In this document: positions 16,903 to 25,377 of the stretch, piece by piece | Position numbering within the stretch: position 1 is the stretch's first letter | Layout: each line of letters opens with the position of its first letter | NCBI GenBank assembly: GCA_024640305.1 | Contig: JAHEFG010000044.1 | Span: 152,134 to 216,133 of the forward strand | Length of the DNA: 64,000 bases | Direction of reading: 5' to 3' | From: Gammaproteobacteria bacterium | Lineage (GTDB): Bacteria; Pseudomonadota; Gammaproteobacteria; Steroidobacterales; Woeseiaceae | Position numbers and translations under genes: made by a program | Notes under the pieces: generated by a model | Told to the model about the DNA's origin: nothing | The model's database searches: none | Seen by the model: only the letters and a program-made list of their open reading frames with translations

Positions 16903-19794
16903 ATGCTATTCACAAGAAAAACGATCTTGATCGCCGGCTTTTTCATAGCAATCTCAGGCTGCCAGTCAAAAGACCCATCCGAGACAGCCGCAAACGTCGC
17001 GGCATTGCCTGAAGGCATAACGCTGCTTGAGACCATCGAAAAAGGATCAGCCGGCGGCATCGTCATCCCGTACAGGAAATACGAACTCGACAACGGGCTG
17101 ACAGTCGTTTTGCACGAGGATCTTTCAGATCCGCTCGTGCACGTCGATGTCACATACCACGTTGGTTCAGGTCGGGAGGAAGTAGGTAAATCGGGTTTTG
17201 CGCATTTCTTCGAGCATATGATGTTCCAGGGATCGGAAAACGTTGGCGACGAAGAGCATTTTAGAATTGTTTCGGAGTCGGGAGGTACCCTCAACGGATC
17301 CACCAACACAGATCGAACAAATTACTTCGAGACCGTCCCGGCAAACCAACTTGAGAAAATGCTCTGGCTGGAAGCTGACCGCATGGGCTTCTTTCTGGAT
17401 GCAGTGACACAGGAAAAGTTTGAGGTTCAGCGAGAGACCGTCAAGAATGAACGCGGGCAGAATTATGATAACCGACCGTATGGCCGCTTAAATGAGTGGC
17501 TCAATGAAGCGCTGTACCCCGAAGGGCACCCGTATTCATGGCTAACGATCGGCCACATCGAAGACCTTAACCGGGTTACCGTTAGCGACCTAAAGCAATT
17601 CTTCCTGCGTTGGTATGGGCCAAACAACGCGACGTTAACGATCGGCGGCAGGTTTGACGAGGCAGAAGCACTTGCCTGGATCAACAAGTATTTCGGACCG
17701 ATACCGCGCGGCCCGGAGGTCGCCAATCCGGAAAAACCTGTTGTCACACTTGCGTCTGACCGCTACCTGTCGAAGGAGGACAATGTCGCATTACCGCTTC
17801 TGTACATGTCCTTTCCAACGGTTCACCTGTATCACGAAGACGAGGCACCGCTCGATGTATTGATGTACATCCTCGGTCAGGGTGAAACATCTCTGCTTTA
17901 CAAGAATGTAGTCAAAAACGGATTGGCTGTGAACGCCAGCGCAGGGCATGGCTGTCTCGAATTGTCATGCACGTTCACGGTGTTTGCGCTGCCGAATCCT
18001 GCGTCTGGTACTACGCTCGCGGACCTGGAGCGAATCATGCGGGCGTCGCTGGAGGAATTCGAGACACGCGGTGTGGTCGACGACGACCTGACGCGGGTCA
18101 AAATGAGTATTGTCTCGGGAATGATTTACAGCCTCGAGAGTGTAGCGGGGAAGGTTAGCAGGTTGGCCTCCCACCAGACGTATACCGGCAATCCGAATTT
18201 CACCGCGGATGATATTGCGAGGTATGAGAACGTAAGCAAGGAAGACGTAATGCGCGTCTACCGTCAGTACATCAAGGGCAAGCCAGCTGTTGTCCTGAGT
18301 ATCGTGCCGCCGGGTCAAATGGCAATGATCGCAAGGGAGGACACCTGGTCCGGTTACGAACGTAAGCTTCCGGACTACAAGGCAATAAGCGACGATGACC
18401 TCGCATTTCGGCGTGCCAAGGATAATTTTGATCGCAGCGTCATGCCACCGTCGGGCGACAATCCCAGTGTCGTGCTGCCTGAGATATGGCGAGCTGAACT
18501 CAAAAACGGTATAGAGGTGCTCGGTGCGGTTAATTCGGAGACGCCGACTGTCGCGATCCAACTGAGAATCGAAGCAGGACAACGCAGCGAATCACTGGAT
18601 AAGCTTGGATTGGCCGCAATGACTGCGGCGATGCTTAATGAGTCGACCACTAAAAGGACGAACGAAGAGCTTAGTAATGCACTGCAAAAGCTCGGTGCGA
18701 CGGTTCAGATTGCGGCAGGTAATGACGATACGATCCTGATTATTCGTAGTCTGAGCGAGAATCTCGACGAGACACTCGCCATTGCTGCTGAGCGACTGTT
18801 GCAACCAAAATTTAGCGAACACGACTTCGAACGCGTAAAAGCGCAGACCCTCCAGGCGATCCGCCAGGGTAAAAAGCAGCCGGCAACGACGGCAGCTACT
18901 ATCTACCAATTGCTGTTGTACGGTAAGGACAACAGTTTCTCGTATTTGAATATTGGCACCGAAGAGTCGGTTGTCGACCTGGAACTCGATGACGTCAAGG
19001 GATTCTATGCTGACAACTATTCGCCCACGATCGCGAGCATCATCGCGGTTAGCGACCAGCCACAGGACACGCTGGTCAAGAAATTATCCGTATTTGAGGG
19101 CTGGGAAGGACCCAATGTTATAGGCGTTGGTCTCAACGAATTTCCAGAGATTGGCAAAACCAGGATTTATCTCGTCGACAAGCCCGGTGCGGCCCAGTCA
19201 GAAATTCGTATCGGTAAGCGGGCGCTGACGTTTGATGCGACCGGTGACTATTATCGTGCGAACCTGATGAACTTCACGCTCGGTGGCGCGTTTAACAGCC
19301 GTATAAACCTGAATCTGCGTGAGGATAAGGCCTACACGTACGGCGCCTTTTCGGGGTTCAGTGGTACCGAGGACTACGGTTCCTTTACAGCACAAGCGGC
19401 CGTCCGTGCGGACGCAACCGGCGACAGCATCGTGCAGTTTGAGAACGAGATACGCGGCTATGCCGAGTCTGGTATCAGCGAAACCGAACTGGCATTCACG
19501 CGCAGAGCCATTGGTCAGAGAGACGCACGAAGTTACGAAACACCAGCCCAGAAACTCGGCTTCCTCTCGCAAATCCTGACCTACGATCTCGAAGACGACT
19601 TCGTGGACGAGCAGAATGAGATTCTTGATGCGATTGGTGTCGAAGAACTCAACCAGGTTGCTTCTGAACAGCTGACCATGGACGACATGATCATCGTTGT
19701 TGTTGGAGACAAACAGACGATTCTTCCCGAGCTTCAGGAGCTTGGTTATGAAATTGTCGAGCTGGATGAAGCTGGCAATGAGATAGGGAGCTGA
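16903..19794 (+). CDS. M16 zinc metallopeptidase, lipoprotein
   Basis: A 963-residue pitrilysin/insulinase-type protease made of two M16 halves. The N-terminal half is catalytic, with the inverted zinc motif HFFEH (H101, E104, H105) and E183 in the KNERGQ segment. The C-terminal half (from about 520) has the M16 fold without the motif. The signal peptide ends in a lipobox ISGC with Cys20, so it is a membrane-anchored periplasmic lipoprotein. Such proteins degrade peptides or signal fragments in the periplasm. An AGGACC ribosome site precedes the ATG. The gene stands between maeA and a duplicated lipoprotein without close coupling. Confidence 0.93.
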   Translation: MLFTRKTILIAGFFIAISGCQSKDPSETAANVAALPEGITLLETIEKGSAGGIVIPYRKYELDNGLTVVLHEDLSDPLVHVDVTYHVGSGREEVGKSGFAHFFEHMMFQGSENVGDEEHFRIVSESGGTLNGSTNTDRTNYFETVPANQLEKMLWLEADRMGFFLDAVTQEKFEVQRETVKNERGQNYDNRPYGRLNEWLNEALYPEGHPYSWLTIGHIEDLNRVTVSDLKQFFLRWYGPNNATLTIGGRFDEAEALAWINKYFGPIPRGPEVANPEKPVVTLASDRYLSKEDNVALPLLYMSFPTVHLYHEDEAPLDVLMYILGQGETSLLYKNVVKNGLAVNASAGHGCLELSCTFTVFALPNPASGTTLADLERIMRASLEEFETRGVVDDDLTRVKMSIVSGMIYSLESVAGKVSRLASHQTYTGNPNFTADDIARYENVSKEDVMRVYRQYIKGKPAVVLSIVPPGQMAMIAREDTWSGYERKLPDYKAISDDDLAFRRAKDNFDRSVMPPSGDNPSVVLPEIWRAELKNGIEVLGAVNSETPTVAIQLRIEAGQRSESLDKLGLAAMTAAMLNESTTKRTNEELSNALQKLGATVQIAAGNDDTILIIRSLSENLDETLAIAAERLLQPKFSEHDFERVKAQTLQAIRQGKKQPATTAATIYQLLLYGKDNSFSYLNIGTEESVVDLELDDVKGFYADNYSPTIASIIAVSDQPQDTLVKKLSVFEGWEGPNVIGVGLNEFPEIGKTRIYLVDKPGAAQSEIRIGKRALTFDATGDYYRANLMNFTLGGAFNSRINLNLREDKAYTYGAFSGFSGTEDYGSFTAQAAVRADATGDSIVQFENEIRGYAESGISETELAFTRRAIGQRDARSYETPAQKLGFLSQILTYDLEDDFVDEQNEILDAIGVEELNQVASEQLTMDDMIIVVVGDKQTILPELQELGYEIVELDEAGNEIGS

Positions 19795-19817
19795 TGGCTA
19801 CTGATCTTTAATCCAAT

Positions 19818-19823
19818 TATAAT
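19818..19823 (+). promoter_or_regulatory. -10 box before the duplicated lipoprotein gene
   Basis: TATAAT, a perfect -10 hexamer, lies about 30 bases before the ATG at 19853 in an AT-rich spacer. I could not find a good -35 at 16-18 bases, so the promoter may depend on an activator or an upstream element. Confidence 0.35.
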
Positions 19824-19852
19824 CGTTACAACACAATAACTTGGGGAAGATC

Positions 19853-20914
19853 ATGGAATACAAGACCGTATTAACGGCGTTAGCATGCTTTGCGTTCGTG
19901 GCGTGTAGTGAAAGTCCGGCGCCCGAGGCTGAGGAAGCTGAGGCGGCGCCGGAGACTACTGCCGTTGCAGCTCCTGATGCTATTGCGGATGCGCTCAGCG
20001 CTGGATGGCCTGGCATGGCTGACAATGCGACTGTCGTGGATTGGGAAGGCAACGTACTCAAAGAAGGTACGAACGGGTATACCTGCTTGCCTACGCCGCC
20101 GATGCTCTCCGGCAATGCGCCGATGTGTATGGATAGCGAGTGGCTGAAATGGGCCGACGCCTGGCAAAACAAGAAAGAATACTCCGCGGGTTCACTAGGT
20201 ATCTCCTACATGCTGAGCGGAGACGAGGGTGCGAGCAATACAGACCCTTTTGCTGAAGGTCCGACAGACGATAATGAATGGATCGTGGAGGGCGCTCACC
20301 TGATGATTGTGGCGCCCGCTGAATTGCTTGATACGTTCCCGACAGACCCGGACAACGGCGGTCCGTATGTGATGTGGAAAGGCACACCGTACGCTCACCT
20401 GATGGTACCAGTCGGGGCACGTGACGAAGAAGAAGCGGAAACAGCTCACGACGCCGCTTCTGACGCGACGGCTGAAGCGCTAAGTGCCGGCTGGCCCGGC
20501 ATGGCGAAGGCCGCGACTGTCGTGGATTGGGAGGGTAACGTGCTTAAGGAAGGCACGAACGGGTATACGTGCCTGCCCACGCCGCCGACGCTTAGCGGTT
20601 CCGCACCCATGTGCATGGACGGAGAATGGATGAAATGGGCTGATGCATGGATGAACAAGAAGGACTACGCTGCCGAGTCACTGGGCATTTCATACATGCT
20701 CGTTGGCGATGAAGGCGCGAGTAATACCGACCCGTTTGCGGAAGGACCGACCGAGGATAATGAATGGATCGTTGAGGGCGCTCACCTGATGATTGTGGCG
20801 CCTGCTGAGATGCTCGATACATTCCCGACAGATCCGGATAATGGTGGGCCGTATGTGATGTGGAAAGGCACGCCGTACGCACACTTGATGGTACCGATCG
20901 GAGCCAGAGATTAG
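19853..20914 (+). CDS. Lipoprotein with a tandem 145-residue duplication
   Basis: A 353-residue lipoprotein. The ATG at 19853 is chosen because GGGGAAG lies just upstream. The signal ends in a FVAC lipobox (Cys at residue 18), followed by an Ala/Glu-rich linker. Two nearly identical 145-residue units follow, at bases 19991-20425 and 20477-20911, each beginning ALSAGWPGMA and ending at GARD. Each unit contains VVDWEGNVLKEG, TCLPTPP with Cys, MCMD with Cys, and FPTDPDNGGPYVMWKGTPYAHLMVP. The paired Cys suggest a disulphide. I do not recognise the family. The few differences between copies are mostly conservative, pointing to a recent duplication. It is followed by a strong terminator. Confidence 0.88.
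   Translation: MEYKTVLTALACFAFVACSESPAPEAEEAEAAPETTAVAAPDAIADALSAGWPGMADNATVVDWEGNVLKEGTNGYTCLPTPPMLSGNAPMCMDSEWLKWADAWQNKKEYSAGSLGISYMLSGDEGASNTDPFAEGPTDDNEWIVEGAHLMIVAPAELLDTFPTDPDNGGPYVMWKGTPYAHLMVPVGARDEEEAETAHDAASDATAEALSAGWPGMAKAATVVDWEGNVLKEGTNGYTCLPTPPTLSGSAPMCMDGEWMKWADAWMNKKDYAAESLGISYMLVGDEGASNTDPFAEGPTEDNEWIVEGAHLMIVAPAEMLDTFPTDPDNGGPYVMWKGTPYAHLMVPIGARD
19991..20911 (+). repeat. Tandem in-frame coding duplication (2 x 435 bp)
   Basis: Unit 1 covers 19991-20425 and unit 2 covers 20477-20911, separated by 51 bases that encode a linker rich in Glu and Ala. The units are equal in length (145 codons) and mostly identical in protein sequence, with more silent differences at DNA level. 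They could recombine to add or lose copies. Confidence 0.9.
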
Positions 20915-20970
20915 TTGTAATAACTCACATTAACTAAAATCAGTAACCGGTTGTAATTAATATAAAAATA

Positions 20971-21008
20971 GGCCGCACCGTTTATATTTATCGGGTGCGG
21001 CCTTTTTT
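20971..21008 (+). terminator. Rho-independent terminator
   Basis: The arms GGCCGCACC (20971-20979) and GGTGCGGCC (20994-21002) form a perfect 9-bp stem with a 14-base AT-rich loop, followed directly by TTTTTT (21003-21008). It ends the duplicated-lipoprotein transcript. A run of A before the stem could let it work on the other strand too. Confidence 0.9.
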
Positions 21009-21080
21009 ATTGTGCTTTGTTCTTCCTGGTTCTGGAATAAACCTCCACGCCGGTGCGTATAGTTCCTGAAGCAGGCAGAA

Positions 21081-21569
21081 ATGACGATTATGCGACAGGA
21101 GCTCACCCAGCTTGGCGGCGGCGCACATGCACTGGCCACCCAATTACTAGGCAACGCTGACGATGCGGCCGATGCGGTTCATGATGCGTTTGAGGCTGTC
21201 CTAAGGCGGCCACAGGCCTACGATAGTCGCAAAGGGCCACTGAAGCCCTGGTTTCTGCGCGTGGTGCGTAACCGTTGCCTGGATATGATTCGGCGCCGTC
21301 GTCCCTCGGCGATGCCGGTTGAGGAGCTTATTGACCCAGGCACGACACCTGAGGAGGCCCTCGGGGTCGATCAGCGCCGAATGGCGATCAAACAGGCACT
21401 TGCGATGATTCCTGCCGAGAAACGCGAACTGATTGTCCTGCGGGATTATCTGGACTTGTCCTATGCACAGATAGCCGACGTTCTCGGCATCGCGCAGGGC
21501 ACAGTCATGTCCCGGCTACATCGCTCCCGAATCGCGCTTAAGGAGGCGCTTGATAACGATGCTCAGTAA
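21081..21569 (+). CDS. ECF-type RNA polymerase sigma factor
   Basis: A 162-residue sigma-70 family protein with the two regions of an ECF sigma factor. Region 2 is at about residues 15-75, with LGNADDAADAVHDAFEAVL and the DNA-melting FLRVVRNRCLDMIRRRRP. Region 4 is at about 105-155, with the helix-turn-helix SYAQIADVLGIAQGTVMSRLHRSR. It would direct transcription of a small stress or envelope regulon. The stop overlaps the anti-sigma start by 11 bases, showing coupled translation. The duplicated lipoprotein just upstream and YbjQ just downstream are natural candidates for its regulon, but a terminator separates the former. Confidence 0.92.
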   Translation: MTIMRQELTQLGGGAHALATQLLGNADDAADAVHDAFEAVLRRPQAYDSRKGPLKPWFLRVVRNRCLDMIRRRRPSAMPVEELIDPGTTPEEALGVDQRRMAIKQALAMIPAEKRELIVLRDYLDLSYAQIADVLGIAQGTVMSRLHRSRIALKEALDNDAQ

Positions 21570-22011
21570 TACAAAACCAATGGATGAACACGTCGGCGAG
21601 TTGCTATCGGGCTATATCGACGGAGAATTGACGCAGCAGCAGCGGCAGCGGGTGGAGATCCATTGCGGCAACTGCGGCAAATGTGAATCAGAGCTCAGTG
21701 CTTTACGAGCATTGCGACGCGATGTGAGTAATTCACGCCTGAGCGAATATGGTGAAGATGTCTGGAGAGAAAAGATGGATGATACAACCGTCAAGGTAAC
21801 CCGAAGTATTGGTTGGCTGCTATTTTTGGGCGCTGTGCTAATTTGCGGCGGCATTGGCATCTATGCATTCGTTTTCGAATCATCGATGGGCACATTTGAG
21901 AAGTTATTGATCGGCGCTGTGTATGGTGGCCTGGCATTGTTGTTTATTTCGGTGCTTCGCCAGCGACTCATCGAACGCAAGGCTGACAAATACAAAGATG
22001 TGGAGATTTGA
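21559..22011 (+). CDS. Zinc-finger anti-sigma factor, membrane-bound
   Basis: A 150-residue protein with the zinc anti-sigma motif H35-x3-C39-x2-C42 (segment VEIHCGNCGKC), followed by a linker and two predicted membrane helices (about 83-102 and 112-130). It should bind and hold the ECF sigma factor encoded just upstream. The ATG at 21559 is preferred: AGGAGG lies 12 bases upstream. An in-frame TTG at 21550 sits too near that site, and an internal ATG at 21580 (MDEHV) is the other option. It is followed three bases later by the ybjQ-like gene. Confidence 0.87.
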   Translation: MLSNTKPMDEHVGELLSGYIDGELTQQQRQRVEIHCGNCGKCESELSALRALRRDVSNSRLSEYGEDVWREKMDDTTVKVTRSIGWLLFLGAVLICGGIGIYAFVFESSMGTFEKLLIGAVYGGLALLFISVLRQRLIERKADKYKDVEI

Positions 22012-22014
22012 GCA

Positions 22015-22335
22015 ATGATTATCGTGACCACCGAAACAATCGCCAACAAGAAAATCGTCAAGACCCTGGGGCTCGTTCGCGGCAATACGGTTCGAGCACG
22101 CCACGTTGGCAAAGACATCATGGCCGGACTCCGCAATATCGTGGGTGGAGAAATTCACGAATACGGCAAGCTCATCGCAGAAAGTCGCGAACAAAGTCTG
22201 GATCGGATGATCCAGGAGGCGGCAGAGCTTGGCGCCAACGCAGTTGTCACGACGCGGTTTACGACGTCGGTATTGATGGGCGGGGCAGCCGAACTGCTGG
22301 CAACAGGCACGGCGGTAATTGTTGAGGATGCTTAG
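22015..22335 (+). CDS. YbjQ/UPF0145 family protein
   Basis: A 106-residue protein of the YbjQ family (UPF0145), a small oligomeric fold sometimes called a heavy-metal-binding domain. Family signs are the opening IIVTTETI, KDIMAGLRNIVGGE and the closing stretch ANAVVTTRF...TGTAVIV. Biochemical role unknown. It begins three bases after the anti-sigma stop, so it is probably in the sigma/anti-sigma operon, which would make it an effector or accessory of that stress response. Its end overlaps the convergent NAT gene by four bases. Confidence 0.9.
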   Translation: MIIVTTETIANKKIVKTLGLVRGNTVRARHVGKDIMAGLRNIVGGEIHEYGKLIAESREQSLDRMIQEAAELGANAVVTTRFTTSVLMGGAAELLATGTAVIVEDA

Positions 22336-23165
22336 CGCTGTTTGAATTCGGACTTTGTCCGCAGAATTTCTTCGTGTCGTGCTGCGATTTTGGGCCAAAG
22401 CCCGCCGACTTCGGGTAGGTCGAGGCCGAATTTGGTCGCGAGCGTGGCGACAATTTCGTCCGCAGATTCGAGAGTCTGCCTAGCGATGCCATCAGCAGAT
22501 GCTACATGCAGGATTCGTCCTCGCAAGACCATGTGTTGCTCCCGTGAACGAAGTTGGGCGACGAGATTCATTACGAAAATTGATGAAGGGTCACTTTGCA
22601 GGCTCGCGCACTTGGCCTGCAGCGCCGCTTCATTCGCAGGTTCAGCGCGGAAATCGTAACTGAATTTCCCATCGCCGATATCTTCCCAAAATCGCCAGTA
22701 GCCGTCGTCCAGGCTTTCCAGCCCGAGGCGAAAGGGCGCATGAGTGTGCTCGCCCTGCAGTAATTCGATCGGTTCGAGCATGCTGCCGCCAAATCCAACA
22801 TCGACCAAATACCTGGTTGACGACCCGGGTGCAGCCACGAGCAGGCACAAGTGGTTTGCGAGAGAGGCATCGCCTCTGTCCTGGCGCATCACCGCAGCGG
22901 CGACGCGAGTTACATCAAAACCGATTTGCTGAAGGGCCCAGCCGAAGAGCCCGTTTTGCTCATAGCACCAGCCACCACGTTTCTTTTCTACAATCTTCTC
23001 GTAGGCTTCTTCGGCAGCGGTCGAAAGTGGCCGGCCAAGCTGGACATCCAGGTTTTCAAACGGCACGGCGCAAACATGAGTTCGTTGCAGTGCGATGAGG
23101 ACAGAATGATCGGGGCGCTGGGCACCTCGATAGCCGATTCGATCCAGGTAGGCCTGCAAATTCAT
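22332..23165 (-). CDS. nat: Arylamine N-acetyltransferase
   Basis: A 277-residue NAT enzyme, which moves an acetyl group from acetyl-CoA to arylamines and hydrazines in the cytoplasm. The Cys-His-Asp triad is visible: Cys67 in RGGWCYEQNG, His105 in NHLCLLV and Asp122 in VDVGFGG. Length is standard for bacterial NAT. It probably detoxifies xenobiotics or serves amide bond formation in secondary metabolism; no biosynthetic cluster is adjacent. It is separated by about 50 bases from the cyclophilin gene, on the same strand. Confidence 0.95.
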   Translation of the reverse strand: MNLQAYLDRIGYRGAQRPDHSVLIALQRTHVCAVPFENLDVQLGRPLSTAAEEAYEKIVEKKRGGWCYEQNGLFGWALQQIGFDVTRVAAAVMRQDRGDASLANHLCLLVAAPGSSTRYLVDVGFGGSMLEPIELLQGEHTHAPFRLGLESLDDGYWRFWEDIGDGKFSYDFRAEPANEAALQAKCASLQSDPSSIFVMNLVAQLRSREQHMVLRGRILHVASADGIARQTLESADEIVATLATKFGLDLPEVGGLWPKIAARHEEILRTKSEFKQR

Positions 23166-23215
23166 TTTGCCGAGAAGATCGCTCAGAACAACCCGCTCAT
23201 CGCAAATATCCGGGT

Positions 23216-24031
23216 CTACGGGATCTCGTGAGCCTGGCTTGTGTGCCGCAATACTCGCGTCGCCGCAAAACCCAACAGACCGAGGATTGAGAGCAGGGCG
23301 AGACTGCCGCCTCCGCCTCCGTTTCCACCACCCGTTGCCGGAGGCGTCGTATTACGAGTTGTTGGTGTCGGATTCAGGCCAGCCGCACTGTTAACCGTTG
23401 TGTCGGTCACGGTCACAGCGGTCACGATAACAAAATGAGTATTGTCGACTGGCACATTGTCAGTGTAGTCGGTTGCCGAGTAGTTCCGCAGTGGCAGGTC
23501 GGCGAATGCGGAGCCAAAGTCGTAGCGGGGCAGACCTGCAATGGAGTCGACGACATCCATACCGGCCGTCACCTCACCAAATACGGTAAAACCGCCGTTT
23601 TGCCCGTCCAGATTCGCTGCGTTGTTGGCCAGGTTTATGAACCACTGACTGGTTGCGCTATTCGGATCGCCGCCAAGTTTTGCCATGGCGATTGTGCCAC
23701 GCACATTTGAATATACGGGCTCATTGGTCACGGGTGGATTGGTGTTTATATCGCTGATTTCGGCATTGATATTGGTAACGTAGCCGCCACCCTGGATGAC
23801 AAATCCCGGCACTGACCGATGAACGATCGAGTCGGTGAAAGCGCCACTGTTCACATAATCAAGAAAATTCGTAACCGTGGCGGGCGTCGCATTGTCATAC
23901 AGATTAATTTCGATGACGCCCAGATCCGTTTCAACTTCAACGATCGTCGCTGTCGCGGTGTGCGGCAGTGCAAACAGTGGCGCCAGAAGAATGGCGGCGG
24001 CGAAAGATCTGGTCTTCGAATTCAATAACAT
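23216..24031 (-). CDS. Secreted cyclophilin-type peptidyl-prolyl isomerase with GlyGly-CTERM tail
   Basis: A cyclophilin of 271 residues from the ATG at 24031, chosen because GAGG lies 8 bases upstream and a signal peptide follows at once. The core isomerase fold (about residues 29-205) shows VHRSVPGFVIQGGGYV and SQWFINLANN. The C terminus (about 234-271) is a low-complexity Gly-rich stretch (GGGNGGGGG), a hydrophobic helix SLALLSILGLLGFAATR and a short basic end. That is the tripartite GlyGly-CTERM sorting signal processed by rhombosortase. A rhombosortase and a type II secretion operon occur 20 kb away in this window. It is likely a surface or secreted foldase. Confidence 0.9.
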   Translation of the reverse strand: MLLNSKTRSFAAAILLAPLFALPHTATATIVEVETDLGVIEINLYDNATPATVTNFLDYVNSGAFTDSIVHRSVPGFVIQGGGYVTNINAEISDINTNPPVTNEPVYSNVRGTIAMAKLGGDPNSATSQWFINLANNAANLDGQNGGFTVFGEVTAGMDVVDSIAGLPRYDFGSAFADLPLRNYSATDYTDNVPVDNTHFVIVTAVTVTDTTVNSAAGLNPTPTTRNTTPPATGGGNGGGGGSLALLSILGLLGFAATRVLRHTSQAHEIP

Positions 24032-24126
24032 CTGCGAGCCTCGCTGGAAAATCAACGGGCGATTGTACACGTTAAGTAACGGCTATTCGACGTCCATAGA
24101 TTCAGACCATCGGCGGACAGTCAGAT

Positions 24127-24693
24127 CTATCGGAAGAACCATCGAAAGCCAACAGTAAAGCTGTCCGTATCGCCGGCAAAGTCCAGGCTTACTCCGACAG
24201 ACGCTTGATCGGTAAAGAAATAGTCGCCTGCAAGTTGCAGATAGCTATCGTTGCCATCCAGGTTTATGTGATTCACCGAGCCACGCACCTCGAATTCTGG
24301 CGTCAATAACACGCGAGGACCCACCGAAAAAGCGAAACCCGAGTCATCGGCGTTACCGCCTGGTGTATCCACCTCGGCTCGAACGAATCTTAGCGTGCTG
24401 ACCAGGTCGACGTTATTCGAGTAATTCCAAACGTAACCACCACCAATGTCAAAAAGTGTGAAATCGACGTTGTTGCTGTAATCGAGTGCGGTCAGGGCAC
24501 CAACCAGGATCCAGTTTTCATCGAGTTCGTAGGATCCTCCAAAGCTAAAACCATCGCCGCCCGCGTCGACATCGACAAAACGAAACTCGGCATAGGAATA
24601 CCTGAGACTGCTTGTCTCAGTTTGTTGATTCGACTGTGCTGCGGCCGTGGCGTGAATAGACAACGCTGCGATCAGTAATAGAAACTTTTTCAT
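24127..24693 (-). CDS. Small outer-membrane beta-barrel protein
   Basis: A 188-residue protein from the ATG at 24693, which has GAAGGAT upstream and opens with a clean signal peptide (MKKFLLLIAALSIHATAAAQ). The mature part is a series of alternating beta-strands with aromatic girdles (YSYAEFRFVDVD, GGGYVWNYSNNVDL, GYRWFF-like end) and closes with FRWFFR. It resembles eight-stranded OmpA/OmpX-type barrels. The segment order suggests an outer-membrane protein of unknown role. A longer start at 24762 would add a non-signal N terminus and is rejected. Confidence 0.8.
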   Translation of the reverse strand: MKKFLLLIAALSIHATAAAQSNQQTETSSLRYSYAEFRFVDVDAGGDGFSFGGSYELDENWILVGALTALDYSNNVDFTLFDIGGGYVWNYSNNVDLVSTLRFVRAEVDTPGGNADDSGFAFSVGPRVLLTPEFEVRGSVNHINLDGNDSYLQLAGDYFFTDQASVGVSLDFAGDTDSFTVGFRWFFR

Positions 24694-24969
24694 GAATTCA
24701 TCCTTCATACGTTGCCCGATTTTGCGCGCCAGAAACTGCTGATTCTCCAGCGGCGCGCGCATCCTAACGCCTCCCTTTTGCTGATGTCTATCGGCTCCGT
24801 CTCGGATTCATCAAAACCCGTCTATATTACTGTTTTTATTACTGTTGTTCTTTCCGATAAAGTGTCTCTGATTGGCGTCAGTGCAAACAATGGGGGCATA
24901 ATCTGCGCGCGCCTGACTATGGCAGGGAATACGGCATCTTCCTGTTTGTCTAACGCTACGATCGATTCG

Positions 24970-25377
24970 TTACACTGGTTGACCCGAAGTTGCCAATGCA
25001 TCGAGGTGCAGCAAATCTTTTTCGCTGGATCGAATTTTCTTGTAGTGAATGACGTGTTCAATTTTCACGAAAGGGAGGGCATCAATTATCTCTGCCGTGT
25101 CAATCAACTCATCGATATCGAAATTGCCGATTCCCCATTTCGTTCCGAACGTCAGGGCGCCGTTTGCCATCGTGACGACGTTAACGCCGTATTCAGGCAG
25201 ATATTCAACTTTCCCGATCCGGCTGACCAGGTTCCAAACTTCATCCCGGCAAATAATGTCCAGGTCATTTGTTAATGGAATGATGCCCCGGATCGCCAAT
25301 GGGCCGCTGCCAAATACTGCATATCCTCGAAGCGGCAGGCTCAGTTGTCGCAGTTGCTCGAATAGCGGGATGTCCAC
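24970..25377 (-). CDS. Nucleotidyltransferase-like protein
   Basis: A 135-residue protein with the minimal nucleotidyltransferase fold: FGSGPLAIRG followed by NDLDII, where Gly-Ser and the Asp pair match the GS...DxD motif of the polymerase-beta superfamily. The later part (EHVIHYKKI, SEKDLLHLDAL) resembles the C-terminal half of MNT-like or AbiEii-like proteins. No partner toxin or antitoxin is recognisable. The start is GTG at 25377, with no ATG in frame upstream. The protein could modify tRNA, a protein or a nucleotide; no function can be assigned. Confidence 0.7.
   Translation of the reverse strand: MDIPLFEQLRQLSLPLRGYAVFGSGPLAIRGIIPLTNDLDIICRDEVWNLVSRIGKVEYLPEYGVNVVTMANGALTFGTKWGIGNFDIDELIDTAEIIDALPFVKIEHVIHYKKIRSSEKDLLHLDALATSGQPV

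Noticed and set aside
17965..18582. 205-residue minus-strand ORF
   Set aside because: Shadow of the M16 protease gene; composition rich in His and Arg as expected from antisense of a coding frame.
19991..20911. CRISPR-like or mobile repeat
   Set aside because: The repeats are two long in-frame coding copies, not short direct repeats with spacers, and no cas or transposase genes are near.
22008..22325. 105-residue plus-strand ORF overlapping ybjQ
   Set aside because: Same DNA in another frame; composition (Arg/Gly/His-rich) differs from proteins, and ybjQ has clear family motifs.
24712..25275. 187-residue plus-strand ORF
   Set aside because: Mostly antisense to the nucleotidyltransferase-like gene; no ribosome site or recognised domain.
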